The position numbers were made by a program, and so were the translations under genes. The notes beneath the pieces are model-generated. The model did no database searches. It was not told the origin of the DNA and was given only the letters and a program-made list of their open reading frames with translations. A stretch of 64,000 nt of DNA from Acheta domesticus (lineage: Eukaryota; Arthropoda; Insecta; Orthoptera; Gryllidae), in assembly GCA_031308135.1 (NCBI GenBank), contig JAHLJT010000631.1, positions 260,254,355 to 260,318,354 on the forward strand. The letters run 5' to 3'. Position 1 is the stretch's first letter. The number at the start of each line of letters is the position of its first letter. This document shows, piece after piece, positions 14,501-25,534 of the stretch.

Positions 14501-16638
14501 ACACATATCAGGAGCTGAGAGCTCAACCCAGCTAGGATAGACCCACTATGCCAGACACTTGGAGGGAAAAATCCTTGCAAGGTGATATGTATATCAAGTC
14601 CATAACTCCAATTCCAACAGGGGAGGTACACCTCAACTTCCTGGGATATAACATGCACTATATTTATGAGACCAGTGACCTGACACAAATATTTATTTAT
14701 GTACACAAAAATGTTAATAAACATGTCCGTGAGCACAGCCTTCACTTTAACTATTTTCTTGTCACTGCTTTCGCTTTTAAGCAGCTTCCTTCCATAGCTA
14801 TTTATTTAGTTGATGTTTATGATACCTAATAGCTTAGTTTTATATGCTGATTTGATGATTACATTTTTTTCGTCTTCTTCTTGTTATATCATATATTTAA
14901 TTTTTTTTTGAAATGTTTCTTCTTGAAAGTTCTTAATGGATTTGCTTCCAAGCAGTGTCTATTAATGTTATTTCTCAGAGTGATGAGTGATGTAGTTGTG
15001 TAAGTCAGGAATAGTTGTGGATGAATTGATTAGATCCATTATGTCTTCTAGTTAGATCAGTTATCTATATGACTCGCTCCATCATGAAGATTAATAATTC
15101 TGTCCACTTACTTTTATTGCACTGTGACAAGATAAAGAAAATGTGGAAACAATAACATATTTATTCAATGATTTTCTTTAGAGAATGTATGAAATTCACT
15201 TACTTGATGAGAAGTTGAGATCATGAGATATGTCACAGTATTTATGTCAGACAACGAATGGTTAATTGTAACAGTATAGAGAAGATGTAGAGAGTTCATT
15301 AATGTTTTTAATTTTATTCTTCTTGATTGTTTGTGTGGATATTTTGTCCAGAATGAAAGGTTCTCCTTGCATATATAATCATGAATATTGGGATGAGCTC
15401 TATTATTTATGCTAGTTTCGTGAAATCAGAAGAAATATATTGAAAAAAATATGACTTGATTAATTGTAATGAATTTTTTGTGTGTTGATGTTGTTGCAAT
15501 GTTCAGGATTAGAATTCTAGTTTGTTTTAGTGGAGTCATTGCTTGTTTCTTCAGTCCCTTTCTGTGAGAGTTCTAACATGAAATGCCAGTTAAGTTTTGC
15601 CTTTTTGAACAGTTTTTAAATCTTGCAAACAATGACTAAGTGCTGCATACAATGACTTTGTATCTTTTAGATTCAGATTTCACCATGAGAGAAATTGATT
15701 ACTAATCAATTTCCTACCCATATTTCACAGAGATTTTAGGATATTTGCCCAATTTTCTTTGTCTCAGAAGTTTAACAAGCTTTAGTAATTTTTGAAAAAT
15801 AGAAATTTGATTCTTTGAAGATCATTTCATCTATCTTTACATTCCTATTTAATTAATGAATCTCTTTTGAATTATTTTGTGATGTTCTTGATACCTTCAT
15901 ATGTAAATGGACCAGAAATATTGCATTTTCTAATATATAAGTCATATACAGTTTTTACTGTTTTTTGACTAAATAAATAAATAAATAAATAATACCATTA
16001 CCTAAAAATTTTAGTTGACAATTATCTAAAATTGTAAAGGATTGGTGAAAGAGCTGTGCATCAGATTTTAATTGTCTTTCATTTTAATTTTAATTTTTAT
16101 ATTTAACTGGGGTATGTTCTATCTACTAGTTACAATATTCCAATTCCCTTAGCATTGAAGGAAGTTCAAAAGTGAATATTTAGCTTATTTTCTTTTGTAA
16201 TTTTGACTAGTCCATTTTAATAAACGTTTTCACTCTTAACTAGTAATATCAATTTAAGCCCAAATTATAAAATCATTTTATATCTGATATTTCTTGATAA
16301 TTAAGAAACATAGAAAACATTGTTAATTTCCAACTTTCCAATTTACTTCTCATTCAGTGTGTAAAGTAATAAGTATTTTATTTATTTCTCCTAACAGAAA
16401 CTGATATGATTTTACGGTGGAGCTCATATTTTCTTGCTGTCATGTCTTTTATTTGTTCTATGTACATCAGTGTGCCTTGTAAATTACAGTATATATAATT
16501 AGTATTTTAATTATTTTGGTGATGGCAGTGTGAATACAATAGATTATTTCATGTATAACTGTAAGGCTTTCCTTGTTTTCTTTCCTGAATTGTAGGGTCG
16601 CCTCAAAAGGATCAGTTCACATTCGAAGTTCCCTCTAA
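2549..16638 (+). CDS. Gpdh1: Cytosolic NAD-dependent glycerol-3-phosphate dehydrogenase (spliced gene, whole coding span)
   Basis: The enzyme interconverts dihydroxyacetone phosphate and glycerol 3-phosphate with NAD(H) in the cytosol. It is the cytosolic half of the glycerol phosphate shuttle of insect flight muscle and supplies glycerol 3-phosphate for lipid synthesis. Coding exons read by eye with matching phases: 2549-2592, 2901-3078, 3619-3759, 4003-4144, 4406-4518, 4905-5135, 5406-5512, 9567-9659, then either a stop at 9661-9663 (350 residues) or exon 16596-16638 (363 residues). All introns are GT-AG. Visible hallmarks are the dinucleotide loop GSGNWG at 11-16, lysine 121 in SLIKGF, Lys206-Asn207 in GALKNVV, Asp261 and Thr265 in [12 protein letters not shown], and Arg270-Asn271 in GGRNRR. 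These match the catalytic and substrate-binding residues known in the family (human K120, K204, N205, D260, T264, R269, N270). The start [15 protein letters not shown] matches the short N terminus of fly Gpdh. The frame is intact throughout, so the gene is probably functional. The C-terminal exon choice is the uncertain part. Confidence 0.96.
2901..3078 (+). CDS. Gpdh1: Gpdh coding exon 2
   Basis: Follows a tatttcacag acceptor and ends at a GTAAGT donor in phase 0. Encodes residues 15-74, including the conserved [22 protein letters not shown] region of the Rossmann domain. Confidence 0.94.
3619..3759 (+). CDS. Gpdh1: Gpdh coding exon 3
   Basis: Exactly 47 codons in phase 0 (residues 75-121), from [17 protein letters not shown] to SLIK. 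It ends with the active-site lysine 121 immediately before a GTAAGT donor. Confidence 0.94.
4003..4144 (+). CDS. Gpdh1: Gpdh coding exon 4
   Basis: Follows a ttgttttctag acceptor. Encodes residues 122-168 and the first base of Gly169 ([15 protein letters not shown] to CETTIG), including the conserved [12 protein letters not shown] segment. Donor GTATGT. Confidence 0.94.
4406..4518 (+). CDS. Gpdh1: Gpdh coding exon 5
   Basis: Encodes residues 169-206 ([15 protein letters not shown] to VEVCGALK). It ends exactly at catalytic Lys206 before a GTAAAC donor. The [12 protein letters not shown] stretch is near identical to other insect Gpdh proteins. Confidence 0.94.
4905..5135 (+). CDS. Gpdh1: Gpdh coding exon 6
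   Basis: 77 codons in phase 0 (residues 207-283). Opens with Asn207 of the active site and carries the whole C-terminal substrate-binding core: [31 protein letters not shown] and RNRRV. The acceptor is an unusually pyrimidine-poor aatgcag, but the frame and conservation fix it. Confidence 0.94.
5406..5512 (+). CDS. Gpdh1: Gpdh coding exon 7
   Basis: Encodes residues 284-318 and two bases of Arg319 ([18 protein letters not shown] to QRNMEDR), the conserved helical region following the active site. Donor GTTAGT, then a 4-kb intron. Confidence 0.93.
6055..6905. mobile_element. Possible inverted-repeat element of about 850 bp in Gpdh intron 7
   Basis: The left edge (ctcgaccaacttgagaatga near 6062) is matched by the reverse complement of the right edge near 6875-6895 (ttcgaccaagtgaagaatga), an imperfect terminal inverted repeat. 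Both sides are flanked by ATT/TTA runs that could be target duplications or simple repeat expansion. No transposase frame is visible. This could also be a chance match in a low-complexity setting. Confidence 0.35.
9035..9150. repeat. TA-rich low-complexity block
   Basis: Nearly pure A/T with overlapping self-complementary runs such as tataatatttatatattata. It lies just upstream of Gpdh exon 8. Confidence 0.7.
9567..9663 (+). CDS. Gpdh1: Gpdh coding exon 8, with in-frame stop if the intron is retained
   Basis: Follows an atgcag acceptor and encodes residues 319-349 plus two bases of Met350 ([15 protein letters not shown] to RSHPEHM). The donor GTAAGT overlaps the end of the coding sequence: if it is not used, ATG is followed at once by TAA (9661-9663) and the protein ends in HPEHM at 350 residues. 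Fly Gpdh is known to make isoforms that differ only at the C terminus in this place, so both outcomes may be real. Confidence 0.9.
10156..11253 (+). pseudogene. Decayed mariner-like DNA transposon in a Gpdh intron
   Basis: The ends are inverted repeats of about 29 bp: tatacaaagggcattctaaa at the left and, reading the other strand from the right end, tatacaaagatcatccaaaa, both continuing with agtttccaga. TA lies at both ends as expected for mariner. On the plus strand the 3' half still reads as the transposase C terminus: [15 protein letters not shown] near 10984, then [10 protein letters not shown] and QRVFQKW with an RKNC motif about 100 residues on. It has internal stops and frame breaks, so it is inactive. 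The PDL.PCDFFLFP signature is diagnostic of the mariner catalytic region. Confidence 0.85.
12588..12796 (-). other. Possible terminal exon on the minus strand inside the Gpdh intron
   Basis: On the minus strand the sequence ttttataaaatatattcttg followed by cag is a good splice acceptor. It is followed by 68 open codons rich in Ser and Asn ([15 protein letters not shown] to NNMKVN) and a stop. The product is not recognised. Open frames of this length occur by chance many times in this window, so support is weak. Confidence 0.15.
14314..14550. repeat. Dispersed repeat copy, same family as 53102-53350
   Basis: Shares with 53102-53350 the ordered blocks caaccactgtttggaggaga / caaccgctatctggagaaga, then aattcta.cagcc, then ctctgatc.ataccaggc, then the gagctnagaactc..cccggag-like end. 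It is diverged and lies in the Gpdh intron. The type of element (LINE 3' end or SINE) cannot be told from two copies. Confidence 0.6.
15941..15993 (+). repeat. 5'-truncated SINE fragment with (AAAT)n tail, subfamily B
   Basis: gtcatatacagtttttactg followed by ttttttgac and an AAAT run is the same 3' end as at 28325-28356 and 31307-31346. Severe 5' truncation plus the tail points to target-primed retroposition. Confidence 0.65.
16596..16638 (+). CDS. Gpdh1: Candidate alternative last coding exon of Gpdh
   Basis: A good acceptor (ttcctgaattgtag) is followed by one base that completes Met350 in the right phase and then 13 codons, [13 protein letters not shown], before TAA at 16636. The tail is not one I recognise from other Gpdh proteins, so the assignment rests on the splice site, the phase and the clean repeat-free DNA that follows like a 3' UTR. 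A different last exon inside the 7-kb intron is possible. Confidence 0.5.
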
Positions 16639-17582
16639 CACTATACTACATGATGACAACTGTGTGTGAATGGACATGAGTTTGACTGTGCATCAGGGTC
16701 TTTTAATATTGATGAAGAAACATTTTATACGAGATATTATCAAGGTTATTAAATTTTTTTTTCAATTGACATGTTCTTCATATATCCTCATTGGTAATGG
16801 AAAATAATGTATAATGTGGTTTCTTATATATTTAATTTTCTAAGTAAAGTTTTGACACACATCAAATTTGTTGAAGTGTAATTAATGAAGATGACTTCAT
16901 TAGGTGTGAGAAATTACCTTGAAAAATTGGATTTGTATGTTGAAAATGTGATGACTTATATTTATTGTTAATAATTCATAGGATGGATCTTATGTGTGAA
17001 TCATATTTTTTACAAAAAATACCCACAATAACTGCTTTCAATTGTTATAATAAGAAAAGAACAATTTTTTAAAAATCGTTAGAAATGTGTAGTTTTATTA
17101 ATTTTATATAGATTTGACCTTTATTGCATACATCATGTTAATGTAGATGATATTCTTTTTTTATAATGTGCAATGAAATTGAATTACAATTGTGAGTGAG
17201 TGTGTGTTTGTTCTGACCTTTGTCTTCAGATATTAACATAAGTTTCTGCTTGTACAGCAGTGGGACAGAAATTATATTTGTCAGTGAATTATTTTGATTT
17301 AGATTGTTCATTTCTGTTGCTGCAGTCATTTTAAATGTTAACATGGTCTGAGATTTGGTTTTAAATTTGAATTGTTGTACAGTGTATGAAGTATTGCAAA
17401 ATGTTTAATTAGTGTTTTGTGTTCCTTATATTTTGATGTAACATCTAGTCATTTTGAAAAAGGGGGCAAAGTATTAAGAATTTAATAACAGCAAAACAAT
17501 TTCTTTTGTAAATTTGTTGGAGATTTAAATAGAGTCATTAAATATTCTTGTTGTAAATGTATCATACTCAGGTGAGGATAAT

Positions 17583-17588
17583 AATAAA
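17583..17588 (+). terminator. AATAAA polyadenylation signal, proximal candidate
   Basis: AATAAA about 945 bp after the exon 9 stop codon. The downstream GU-rich element is weak. Confidence 0.3.
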
Positions 17589-20175
17589 AGTACAAGATTT
17601 TTACATAATAATTTTGAATTTGTTTAATAGTAAGAAATCAGAATAGCATCTGTTATTATCCTGCTAAGGAATAACAGTGTTATCTTTTTTCTTACTCTGA
17701 AATGCTTATTGTTTTATATTTGATGAAGGTATATTATAATTAAAATAGAGTATTGAAAAGAGACAATATACAACACAATCTAATGAATAACTTAGACCAG
17801 ACTACTATTTGAACTAATTAAAGTGAATAAAGACAAAGCTCTCTGTTGTGGTATGTTTATTGTGCAGTAATAGTAACACAAACTGAGAATATGAAAAGTC
17901 ATTGTGCATTGAGAGGAGAGGATAAGTATTAAATAGGAAACCTTTTGTGTGTTACTGATGTGTAGGCCAGGAATTTTTTCTCAACAGCTATTTATGAGAT
18001 TTAAAATGTGAGTTCATTTAAAATATTCTAAAGTATTTTTGGAAGAACGAGAAAGTAAACATTGCATTTTAATTTGAAAAATTTTATGTTTTGAACTTTG
18101 TGTGTAATAGTCATTGGTGAGGTCACCTTGAATTGTCACATAATGAGTTAAATAACATAACATTCAACAAAGTAAACTTAGAATTTACCTGATTAGAGTG
18201 AATTAATGAAGAAATATAGTTTAAGAATTTTTTGGTTCATGATAAATTCTTGCTGTAATTTGCTTGTAAATTTGAGGAAAATCTGAGAAAATACAAAGTG
18301 AGACTCAAGGGAAAGTATGATTATATAAGATGTCAAGTCTCTAAAACATAATTTCTCTTATTGTGGCACTACACAAGGACACACATTTTAATTAAGATTA
18401 ATCTAAAGTATCTGTGATAGCATCCTGTAAACGTAATGTGGTTCCAACTTCACAGTTGCAAGACAGGAATTTGAACATCTTTCGACTGTATTTTCTTTCA
18501 GCTGCAATGAAAAGGTAACCTGGAATTATTGACCTTAATTTTTACTGTCTCTTAGCATTAGCTTTCAAACACTTTTCTGTAAGCAAAATGGCTCTTACAA
18601 GGCATAATTTCGTAAGGAGAATAAAACATAATGAAAATGGGCTATGTTTGAGAGGGAGTTAGTATGGCTACTGACTTTCAGACAATTTTTTTTCTTCTCA
18701 TTTGAAATTCAAAGATTATTTTTCTTCTTTAATCATCCACATTGCCTCCCAAATATACTAGTCAGTGTCTTGTGAAGGTAATGTTATTCAAAGAGTGAAT
18801 CTGGTCTTGTTATTTACTCCAAAGTTCACTGTAGAGTGTGTTTTGCCTTCATAAAAAAACATGGGCTCCTGTTGGAGCTTTTAGGGAAACAATGTCATGT
18901 CTTGGAATCAGTTTTTGAAAATAGCAGGTCAAATGTGTAAAGGACACTATTGCTACCAATCTCATAAGCTAAAATATGCTAAATATCTCATATGCTAAAA
19001 TTTTATTACTCCTTCTGCTCCTAACATTAAATTGAATTTTTATTTTGTTCCTAAATTTTAATTTCAAATTCAACTAAAAACTAATTGTTGTGGATGAGGA
19101 TAAACCTTTGCTGTATTATTTGAAATGCCTAAATGTTTTATTGCAAACTTATTTTTCTTCATTTGTTTTCATGTTTTATTGTTGAAAATTAATTATTGCT
19201 GGCTCATTCATTCTTATTCTTTATAAAGAACTGTTGAAAATTATAATCAAATTAAATCAAATGAAAGTAATAGAAAACATTTCCAAAATAACTGATGCTT
19301 TTATATCCTATTTTACCACAAATTCTCATGAAGCAACCATTAATTTATTGGGAGTTATGTATGTGGCATAAGTACTGACATATGTGCATTTAATGGTTTA
19401 GATTAATGATTGTTACAATATTTTTATTTTACAAGTTTTACTTATGTCGTCTTACTATCTTCATGACACTCCAAAATACATGTCGAGAATGACAAGATTC
19501 CATCCAACATCGGAGAAATTTTACCAGAAAGCGTGTTGAAAGGTTTAGGAGGTGTCTACATGACAAAGTGCTATAACATTTTGATTATAGAGTATTTTAT
19601 AAAAGTCTGATATGAAAACTGTTAAAATGTTGCGGATGTGTCAGTTGAGAGTTTGAATATATCAAAATGTCTTTTCTACCAAAAATGTCTGTCTTGTCTG
19701 TCTGAGACAGTGATATGATTTCAAATTGAAGCATATGTATCTGTTAAACTGTTTTTATTTTTCATTTAATTAGTACAAATCATAATTTAAATTGAGGAAT
19801 ACAAATTAATAGAATCATGGCCTTATCAAATTGTTCATGTTGGTAGTGAGAGCAATGAGCAATTTTTTGGTATAAATGAATGGTCATCGGAACAAATGAC
19901 TGCCTGACTATTGGAATATACCGGCATTGATAATTTTTTAGCTCTTAGTAAATTCCTATAGTAGCTGGAAAATAATTAAAGTAATTATCAAGTGTTCTAC
20001 ACAGATCAAACTGAAGAGCATGTGAATTAATTGTTTTCTGAAAAGTTTTAATACTTTGGGACATTTTATTTGTGGAATTGAATCACTATTGTTTAGCAGT
20101 AGGATATGGCTTGGATATTAGTGCATGTCTATATTTTCATAAGGCATGGTCATAACATTGTAGGACAAAAGTGTC

Positions 20176-20181
20176 AATAAA
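20176..20181 (+). terminator. AATAAA polyadenylation signal, distal candidate
   Basis: AATAAA followed directly by tgttttgtgctttt, a GU/U-rich stretch typical of a real cleavage site. The repeat-rich zone begins about 1.5 kb further on. Confidence 0.45.
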
Positions 20182-20200
20182 TGTTTTGTGCTTTTACATG

Positions 20201-21712
20201 TGGCTTGCTCCTTTAATTATTTTCTTGAGTGTGGAAAGGTAGATCACAGAGTAACCGTGTGTGTTCCTGTGTTTATTGAGTAGTTTGTATCTAATCTGCA
20301 CAATCACTCCCCAAGCGACTTTCAGGCTTTACTTGTTCAGCTTCTTTGGCACTAAAGCTATTAATTGTATCCTCTGTGCTATGCACATTTTCTTTGCCTT
20401 TAAATGCCCTTAAAAGGGTGAAGATTTTAAGGTAAGTTTGTTTCAGTGCCAGCTCAGCTGATGTGAATGTTGTTATAAACAACCTGCAAAACATATGTTT
20501 GCAGATGACTTTTGTTTTTATAAATAAGTCATCTAAGGTAATGAATAGGCTTGGGCTTACTTAAAAATAAAAATTGTACTAAAAAGGTAAAATGTCAGGA
20601 ATATTGAAAAAGGTAAAGAGAGAAATGTTTATCCAGAGATAAATCCCAAATCAATATAATCCTGTTTTCTTAAACAATCAGACTTTTAATTTCAAATGTG
20701 TTATTGGACACTAATTTCAAATATCACAGCTACACACTCATTTATTGTTCTGTGAGTAGTCATTGCAGTTCATTTTTAACGTTAAGCAAATGTGACAATG
20801 ATTTGCAATAGAAGGTGATTAACACAGCACCTCAGAGAAAGGTGAAATTCTCTAGAACATGTCAACCAAGACATTTATTAATATTTTATTATAAAAGTAT
20901 GTTATCATTTTGTAAATGATATAAATACTTTTATTATTTCTTTTAATTATTTGAATATTTAAGTAATCTGATTAACAAGTTACAATGACATTAAATAAGT
21001 AATTTTGAAGTACACATCAAATAATCCTAAAAGAATCTCTGTTAAATGATACTTTTATATTAATAAGTAGGGAGCAGATTTCTATGATTTTGCATATTTT
21101 TGTCCATTGCTTCAGGGCATAGCTAAGTGAAATTTCTTGACATTTGTTTCGAATTGGATGCAATGTACACTGATATTTTTGTGTATATTTGCCGTATTTT
21201 TCCTGTTGGTGCATATTCATGTAATTATAGGAGCATATTTTGCATATTTCATTAACATAGAGACTTATCTCTAAAATGTTCTATGTTTTCATAGAATCTA
21301 GTTATTTGTGAATGTTCATTGATTAGAATGACCTTGTTACAATTGGTGTTTTTTCTTCTTTTCTGTAGATGATAAAATACTCGCACAAATGTCGGAAATG
21401 TAGGGCCTATCCTTTTCTACTATAACACATGCTAGAAAAAGTCCATACTATGTCACCTTTAATGTTTTTACGGCAGTGTTTTCACCAATTTTAGAGTTAT
21501 TGTAATACATAATTATTAACGATAGTTTTAAATTATTGAATAAACTAATGAAGCTACAATAGCACATATTTTCCCATATTATTGGAAACAGCTAAGTAGG
21601 AATGAAATATTGCACTTTCTGCCCCACTAACATCTTTAGCTATTATTTGAAAACGTCTAATTCAACCAAGAAGTGAACAACTCACTGTTTCCATCTCAGT
21701 GTTGTGAAAACT
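20201..21712. other. Intergenic AT-rich DNA, nothing recognised
   Basis: No repeat family, no supported coding frame and no RNA gene seen. It separates the Gpdh 3' region from the first repeat pile. Confidence 0.5.
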
Positions 21713-22150
21713 CCATCTCGATCAGGTTTTTCGTCCAGTTTCCCTGATCCTTGAGCAAATGCTGAGATGGTCCCTTGTTTTGCTTCTGGACATAAATGTA
21801 ACTTCATTATTTGTGCACGTCTTCTGAATTTCAGTGGGAAATATAGTTATTCAAATTATCGTTTTTCATATTATCGCGGCAAAAAGTATTATTCTTTCAT
21901 GAAGAACATGAGGGTTCAGGGCAGGAATTTATAGCTAATTTACCTTTGAAAATATATTTTATTATATAGGAGCGAATATTTTGTCAACAAAACTCGAAAA
22001 AAACTCTCTTTTCTGTATTCAAAATTCGACTAGAATATGGTTTAGGATAGAGACCACAGAATTATGAAAACGTGCACAAAATTCACGTCTCCCCATAGCT
22101 CGTCATACGCAGTTTTTAACTGTTTTTGACGTAAATAAATAAATAAAAAA
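21713..22150 (+). repeat. Full-length SINE with (AAAT)n tail, subfamily A
   Basis: Starts at the same 5' point (CCATCTCGATCAGG) as the copies at 25970 (minus) and 28025, and ends in gtaaataaataaataaaaaa. The 5' head can pair CCATCTC with GAGATGG and, nested inside, GATCAGG with CCTGATC. aaaact occurs just before the head and just after the tail, a possible target duplication. No tRNA boxes were seen in the head, so its RNA origin is unknown. Confidence 0.7.
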
Positions 22151-22504
22151 CTATGTGAAATCTACAACTGCATAAAAATATAATCCAAAAGTTTTATAAA
22201 CTTGTATTGGAAAAAGATACCATACAGCTCTATCAAGTCACAACAATGACTCATAATTCACAGAAATTTGCGACAGCGGAAGGGAATTCAATTGTTGCAT
22301 TCCCTGCATTGTCGATACTCCCATAATGAACTAACAATTTTTATTTCAAATATTTGAAAATAAATAATTTCTTTAAAGATTAATGTATAAATGTACAAGA
22401 AAAGGCCAAATGTACAAACGAACAAAGAAATAATATACAAAATTGCAAATTCTAATCTATGACGCAATCAGCTGTCTGAAGCGCAGTAAATTTGCGGTGG
22501 TAAA

Positions 22505-23794
22505 TGTTTGTCATGAAATTATAGAAAAACTACTCTTATTTTCAAAAAATTAAGCATGACCTTATTTGAAGATGTATCTTCACATCAAAGATGTATCTTC
22601 AGATGTATCAAGACATTTTCTCAATTTTTCAGTTTCCTAATGGTAGAACAGGAGTATTAATTTTAAAATACTAAAGAAGACAAAAACCTCGTCGTAAATG
22701 GCAATTTTCTTTTTAAAATTTGTAGATGTTTTTAAGAAAATGACATTTAAGCGCTAATAAAAATGCGAAATTCAAAGCTCTTTTTAACAGTAAATTTTTG
22801 AGTTTTCAAAAAACCTCATTTGAAGCACTTACATTCACAAATATAATAATCTTTACAAAATACTGGTAACATGCATATTAAAGATTGGAGAAACCTTTCA
22901 AAAAAATTACATTTGTGTAATTTTTTAAAAATAAAAAAAATACCCCAAAATGAACTTTATGTCATATAAAAGAATGCAATTAGCACAACCCGTTCCAAAA
23001 GTTTCAAGAAAAAATTTGGAGCCATTTATGAGAAAACGGCTTTTGAGCGTTTCTGAAAATGCAGACTTTCGAACTAGTTTTCACAGAAAACGGTTGAGTT
23101 TTCGAGAAACTTTATTTGACATTATTTAAAGCATGTACTCATTAATATAATAATGTCAACAAATTACTGGTAATTAACCACGTGAGAGGCAGGTCCAAAA
23201 AATTACACTTTTGCAATTTTTGAAAAAACTACAGAGCAATATTATGTCATCTAATAGTCAATAATTGGTCACTATCCATACCAAAAGTTTAATGAAAAAA
23301 TTTGAAGTAGTTTTTCAGAAAATATTTTTGTATTTTTTTAAAATTGCACGTATTGCACGAAAAGTACTAAAAATTTTGAAAAAAATGTACATGACCTTAT
23401 AAAAAGAACTCACTATGAAGAACGAATTTTATTTGAAGGAAAAAGCTCTATCTGCAACGTAGTAGTTGGAGGGCGACACCAAATAAAATCCAAGCTTTCA
23501 CCATTTTCTAAAATTCAGAGTTATGCATGAAAATAGGATCTATGCCTCCTTAATTGTGTTTTACTCTATTCTTACAAGAAATTTAAAGAAAAAAATTGGA
23601 GCCATTTTTGAGAAAATTTCGAATATGTCCGGGCGGGGGCTTCATGTAAAGTACCCCCCAATATATACTGGCTTTATCCACTTTTTCATTACCAGAGCTC
23701 TGATAAGAGTTTTTCTGCCAAAAATCCGGAGATTTTTTGCGCAGCGTTACATAACTTTCCCTTTACTATACGTACGTATAGTATATGGGAAAGT
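22505..23794 (+). repeat. PR-family element, copy 1
   Basis: Dispersed non-coding repeat. Reads through the phrases shared by all copies: gcgaaattcaaagctctttt, ttgagaaaatttcgaatatg, the cgcagcgttacataactttc block and the terminal palindrome region ending in gggaaagtaaaa. It lies between two inverted SINE copies. The 5' start (TAGTGG type) is missing, so it is 5'-incomplete. Confidence 0.75.
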
Positions 23795-23894
23795 AAAAAT
23801 ATATCAGGATGTATTGGTCAATCATTTAAAGACAAAAAAATTCTTGAGATAATTGTTTTATACAATATTAAATGATGTACATAGTACTCGTAAG

Positions 23895-23928
23895 GTTTCG
23901 TTAATTACCTACTATTTCCATCATCAGG
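23895..23928 (-). ncRNA. Hammerhead-ribozyme-like core, probable Penelope-like element remnant
   Basis: On the minus strand CTGATGA is followed 20 bases later by CGAAAC, the two conserved hammerhead core strands in the order and spacing known from Penelope-like retroelements. The stem II bases between them do not pair well, so this copy is likely decayed. Confidence 0.35.
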
Positions 23929-24654
23929 CAACAAAACAAATAAATATAATATTTTAAACAATGGCTAGATACAAACAGAAGAATTACATAAAATTAATGT
24001 ACACAAGTCACAATGGAATGCACCTTGTTAAAAACTTGAAATTTTAGTAGGATCATCTAATGGTATGAAAGGAAATAGAGAGACATTGCAAAATCAGAAA
24101 TAAATAAATAAATAATAACAATGAGAGAAATATCTTCATTTTGAGAAATCCATCACATATTTTGATAAAGTTATTGGATTCTACCTGTGTGTTTAAACAA
24201 GATGTTTTGATGTACAGCATTTCCATCTGTGATACGATAAATTTTCGCGAGCACAAATTTTTATTTCTTAGAAATTTACGTGATGAAAAGCTGCAATTCT
24301 ATGTTGTGTTAACGAATTTTGTCTACATGCCAGGTCTTTAATATTTCTTTTATGCTCTCATAATCTTGTATTCAATTTTTGTTTAGTTTGACCAATAAAA
24401 GACAGTTATCTCAAGAATGTTTCTGCCTCTAATTGATTGACCAATATCAAAAATGATGTAGTTGAAAATATAGACAGAAAATAAATATTGATTACAATAA
24501 AAATATTATATGAATTTAAACTGTACTCATAGAATCCTGATATTTAAACGTACCAGGATGACTTCATCTTGGTATAAGGTATCTTTATTAAAATCCTGGT
24601 AAAAGTGCCAGGATCCTGTTACGTGTGGCAACTGGGCGTAGGATTTTTCCTAAA

Positions 24655-25045
24655 TTGAAGAAACCTCTGTTGATCTGGCCCGAGTCGAAGCTTTGAGATT
24701 TTGAAAAAACTTTAAAATTTGGGGGTACTTTGCATTAAACCCCCTGGACATTTTCAAAACTTTCTCAAAAACGGCTCCAAATTTTTTTCTTTGAATTTCT
24801 TGTAAGATTAGAGTAAAATACACTTTTTTTAAGGTGGCCTAGGTCCGAATTTCACGGTTCAATCTGAATTTTCGAAAATTGCAAAAGTTTGAATTTTCTT
24901 CGGCCTCTTCCTGCAAGTACAAAATTAAAGATAGAGATTTTTCCTTCAAATAAAATTTATTCTCCATAGTGAGTTTTTTCATTAAGCTCATGTACACTTT
25001 TTTGAAAATTTTAGTAGTTTTCGTGCAATATTGCGTTCCTCCGCT
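24655..25045 (-). repeat. PR-family fragment
   Basis: Minus-strand piece of the PR family with the hallmark ttgggggtactttgcattaa, ttctcaaaaacggctccaaa and aatttcttgtaagattagag blocks. No terminal hairpin here. Confidence 0.75.
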
Positions 25046-25268
25046 CCTTTTTACTAACATTTGTTGAATAACTCGTAAATAATAGCAACAAGCGTTGTTG
25101 ACGAAATCCGATTACCTCCAGTGTAGCAGAAACTTTTTTGCATCGAAAAACGACCCACAGATTCGATGTAATGGTTTTGTCGTCGAAATAACCAAGCCTC
25201 CCCCGCCTCTCGCATCTAGCGAAATGAGGGCTCCAGAAAATGTGCGGTAAGATGATTGTCCAATTATT

Positions 25269-25515
25269 CAGCATTTTTCTAAGAGCGACCCTCAAGGCCA
25301 CTCAAATCCCATCTTCGCGATGGAATATGTCACGGCATTTCGCGTCTTATCTCGGTCTTGCCGGTAAAAGTCGCATGATCGCAAGCACTGCTTCATACGG
25401 TCGCGATCGTGCGAAATCTAGCGGAACGACTGAGAAAGACGCGCAATGCCCTGACATATTCCATTGCGAAGATGGGATTTGGGTGGCCTTGAGGGTCGCT
25501 GTTAGAAAAATCGCA
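25269..25515. mobile_element. MITE-like long palindrome of about 247 bp
   Basis: The two halves are near-perfect reverse complements of each other. The left half begins gcatttttctaagagcgacc and the right half, read on the other strand, gatttttctaacagcgaccc. The match goes on through ctcaaggccac, aaatcccatcttcgc and ggaatatgtca for about 85 bp and more loosely to the centre. Size and structure fit a non-autonomous foldback element. Target duplication not resolved. Confidence 0.75.
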
Positions 25516-25534
25516 GTGTATTTACTATGGTCCG

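Larger units (their letters stand above)
16639..20200 (+). other. Gpdh1: Probable 3' UTR of the longer Gpdh transcript
   Basis: From the stop at 16638 to the AATAAA at 20176 the DNA is unique, AT-rich and free of all repeat families seen elsewhere in the window, which is what a long insect 3' UTR looks like. Two AATAAA signals (17583 and 20176) would give UTRs of about 1 or 3.5 kb. No coding frame of note. Confidence 0.45.
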
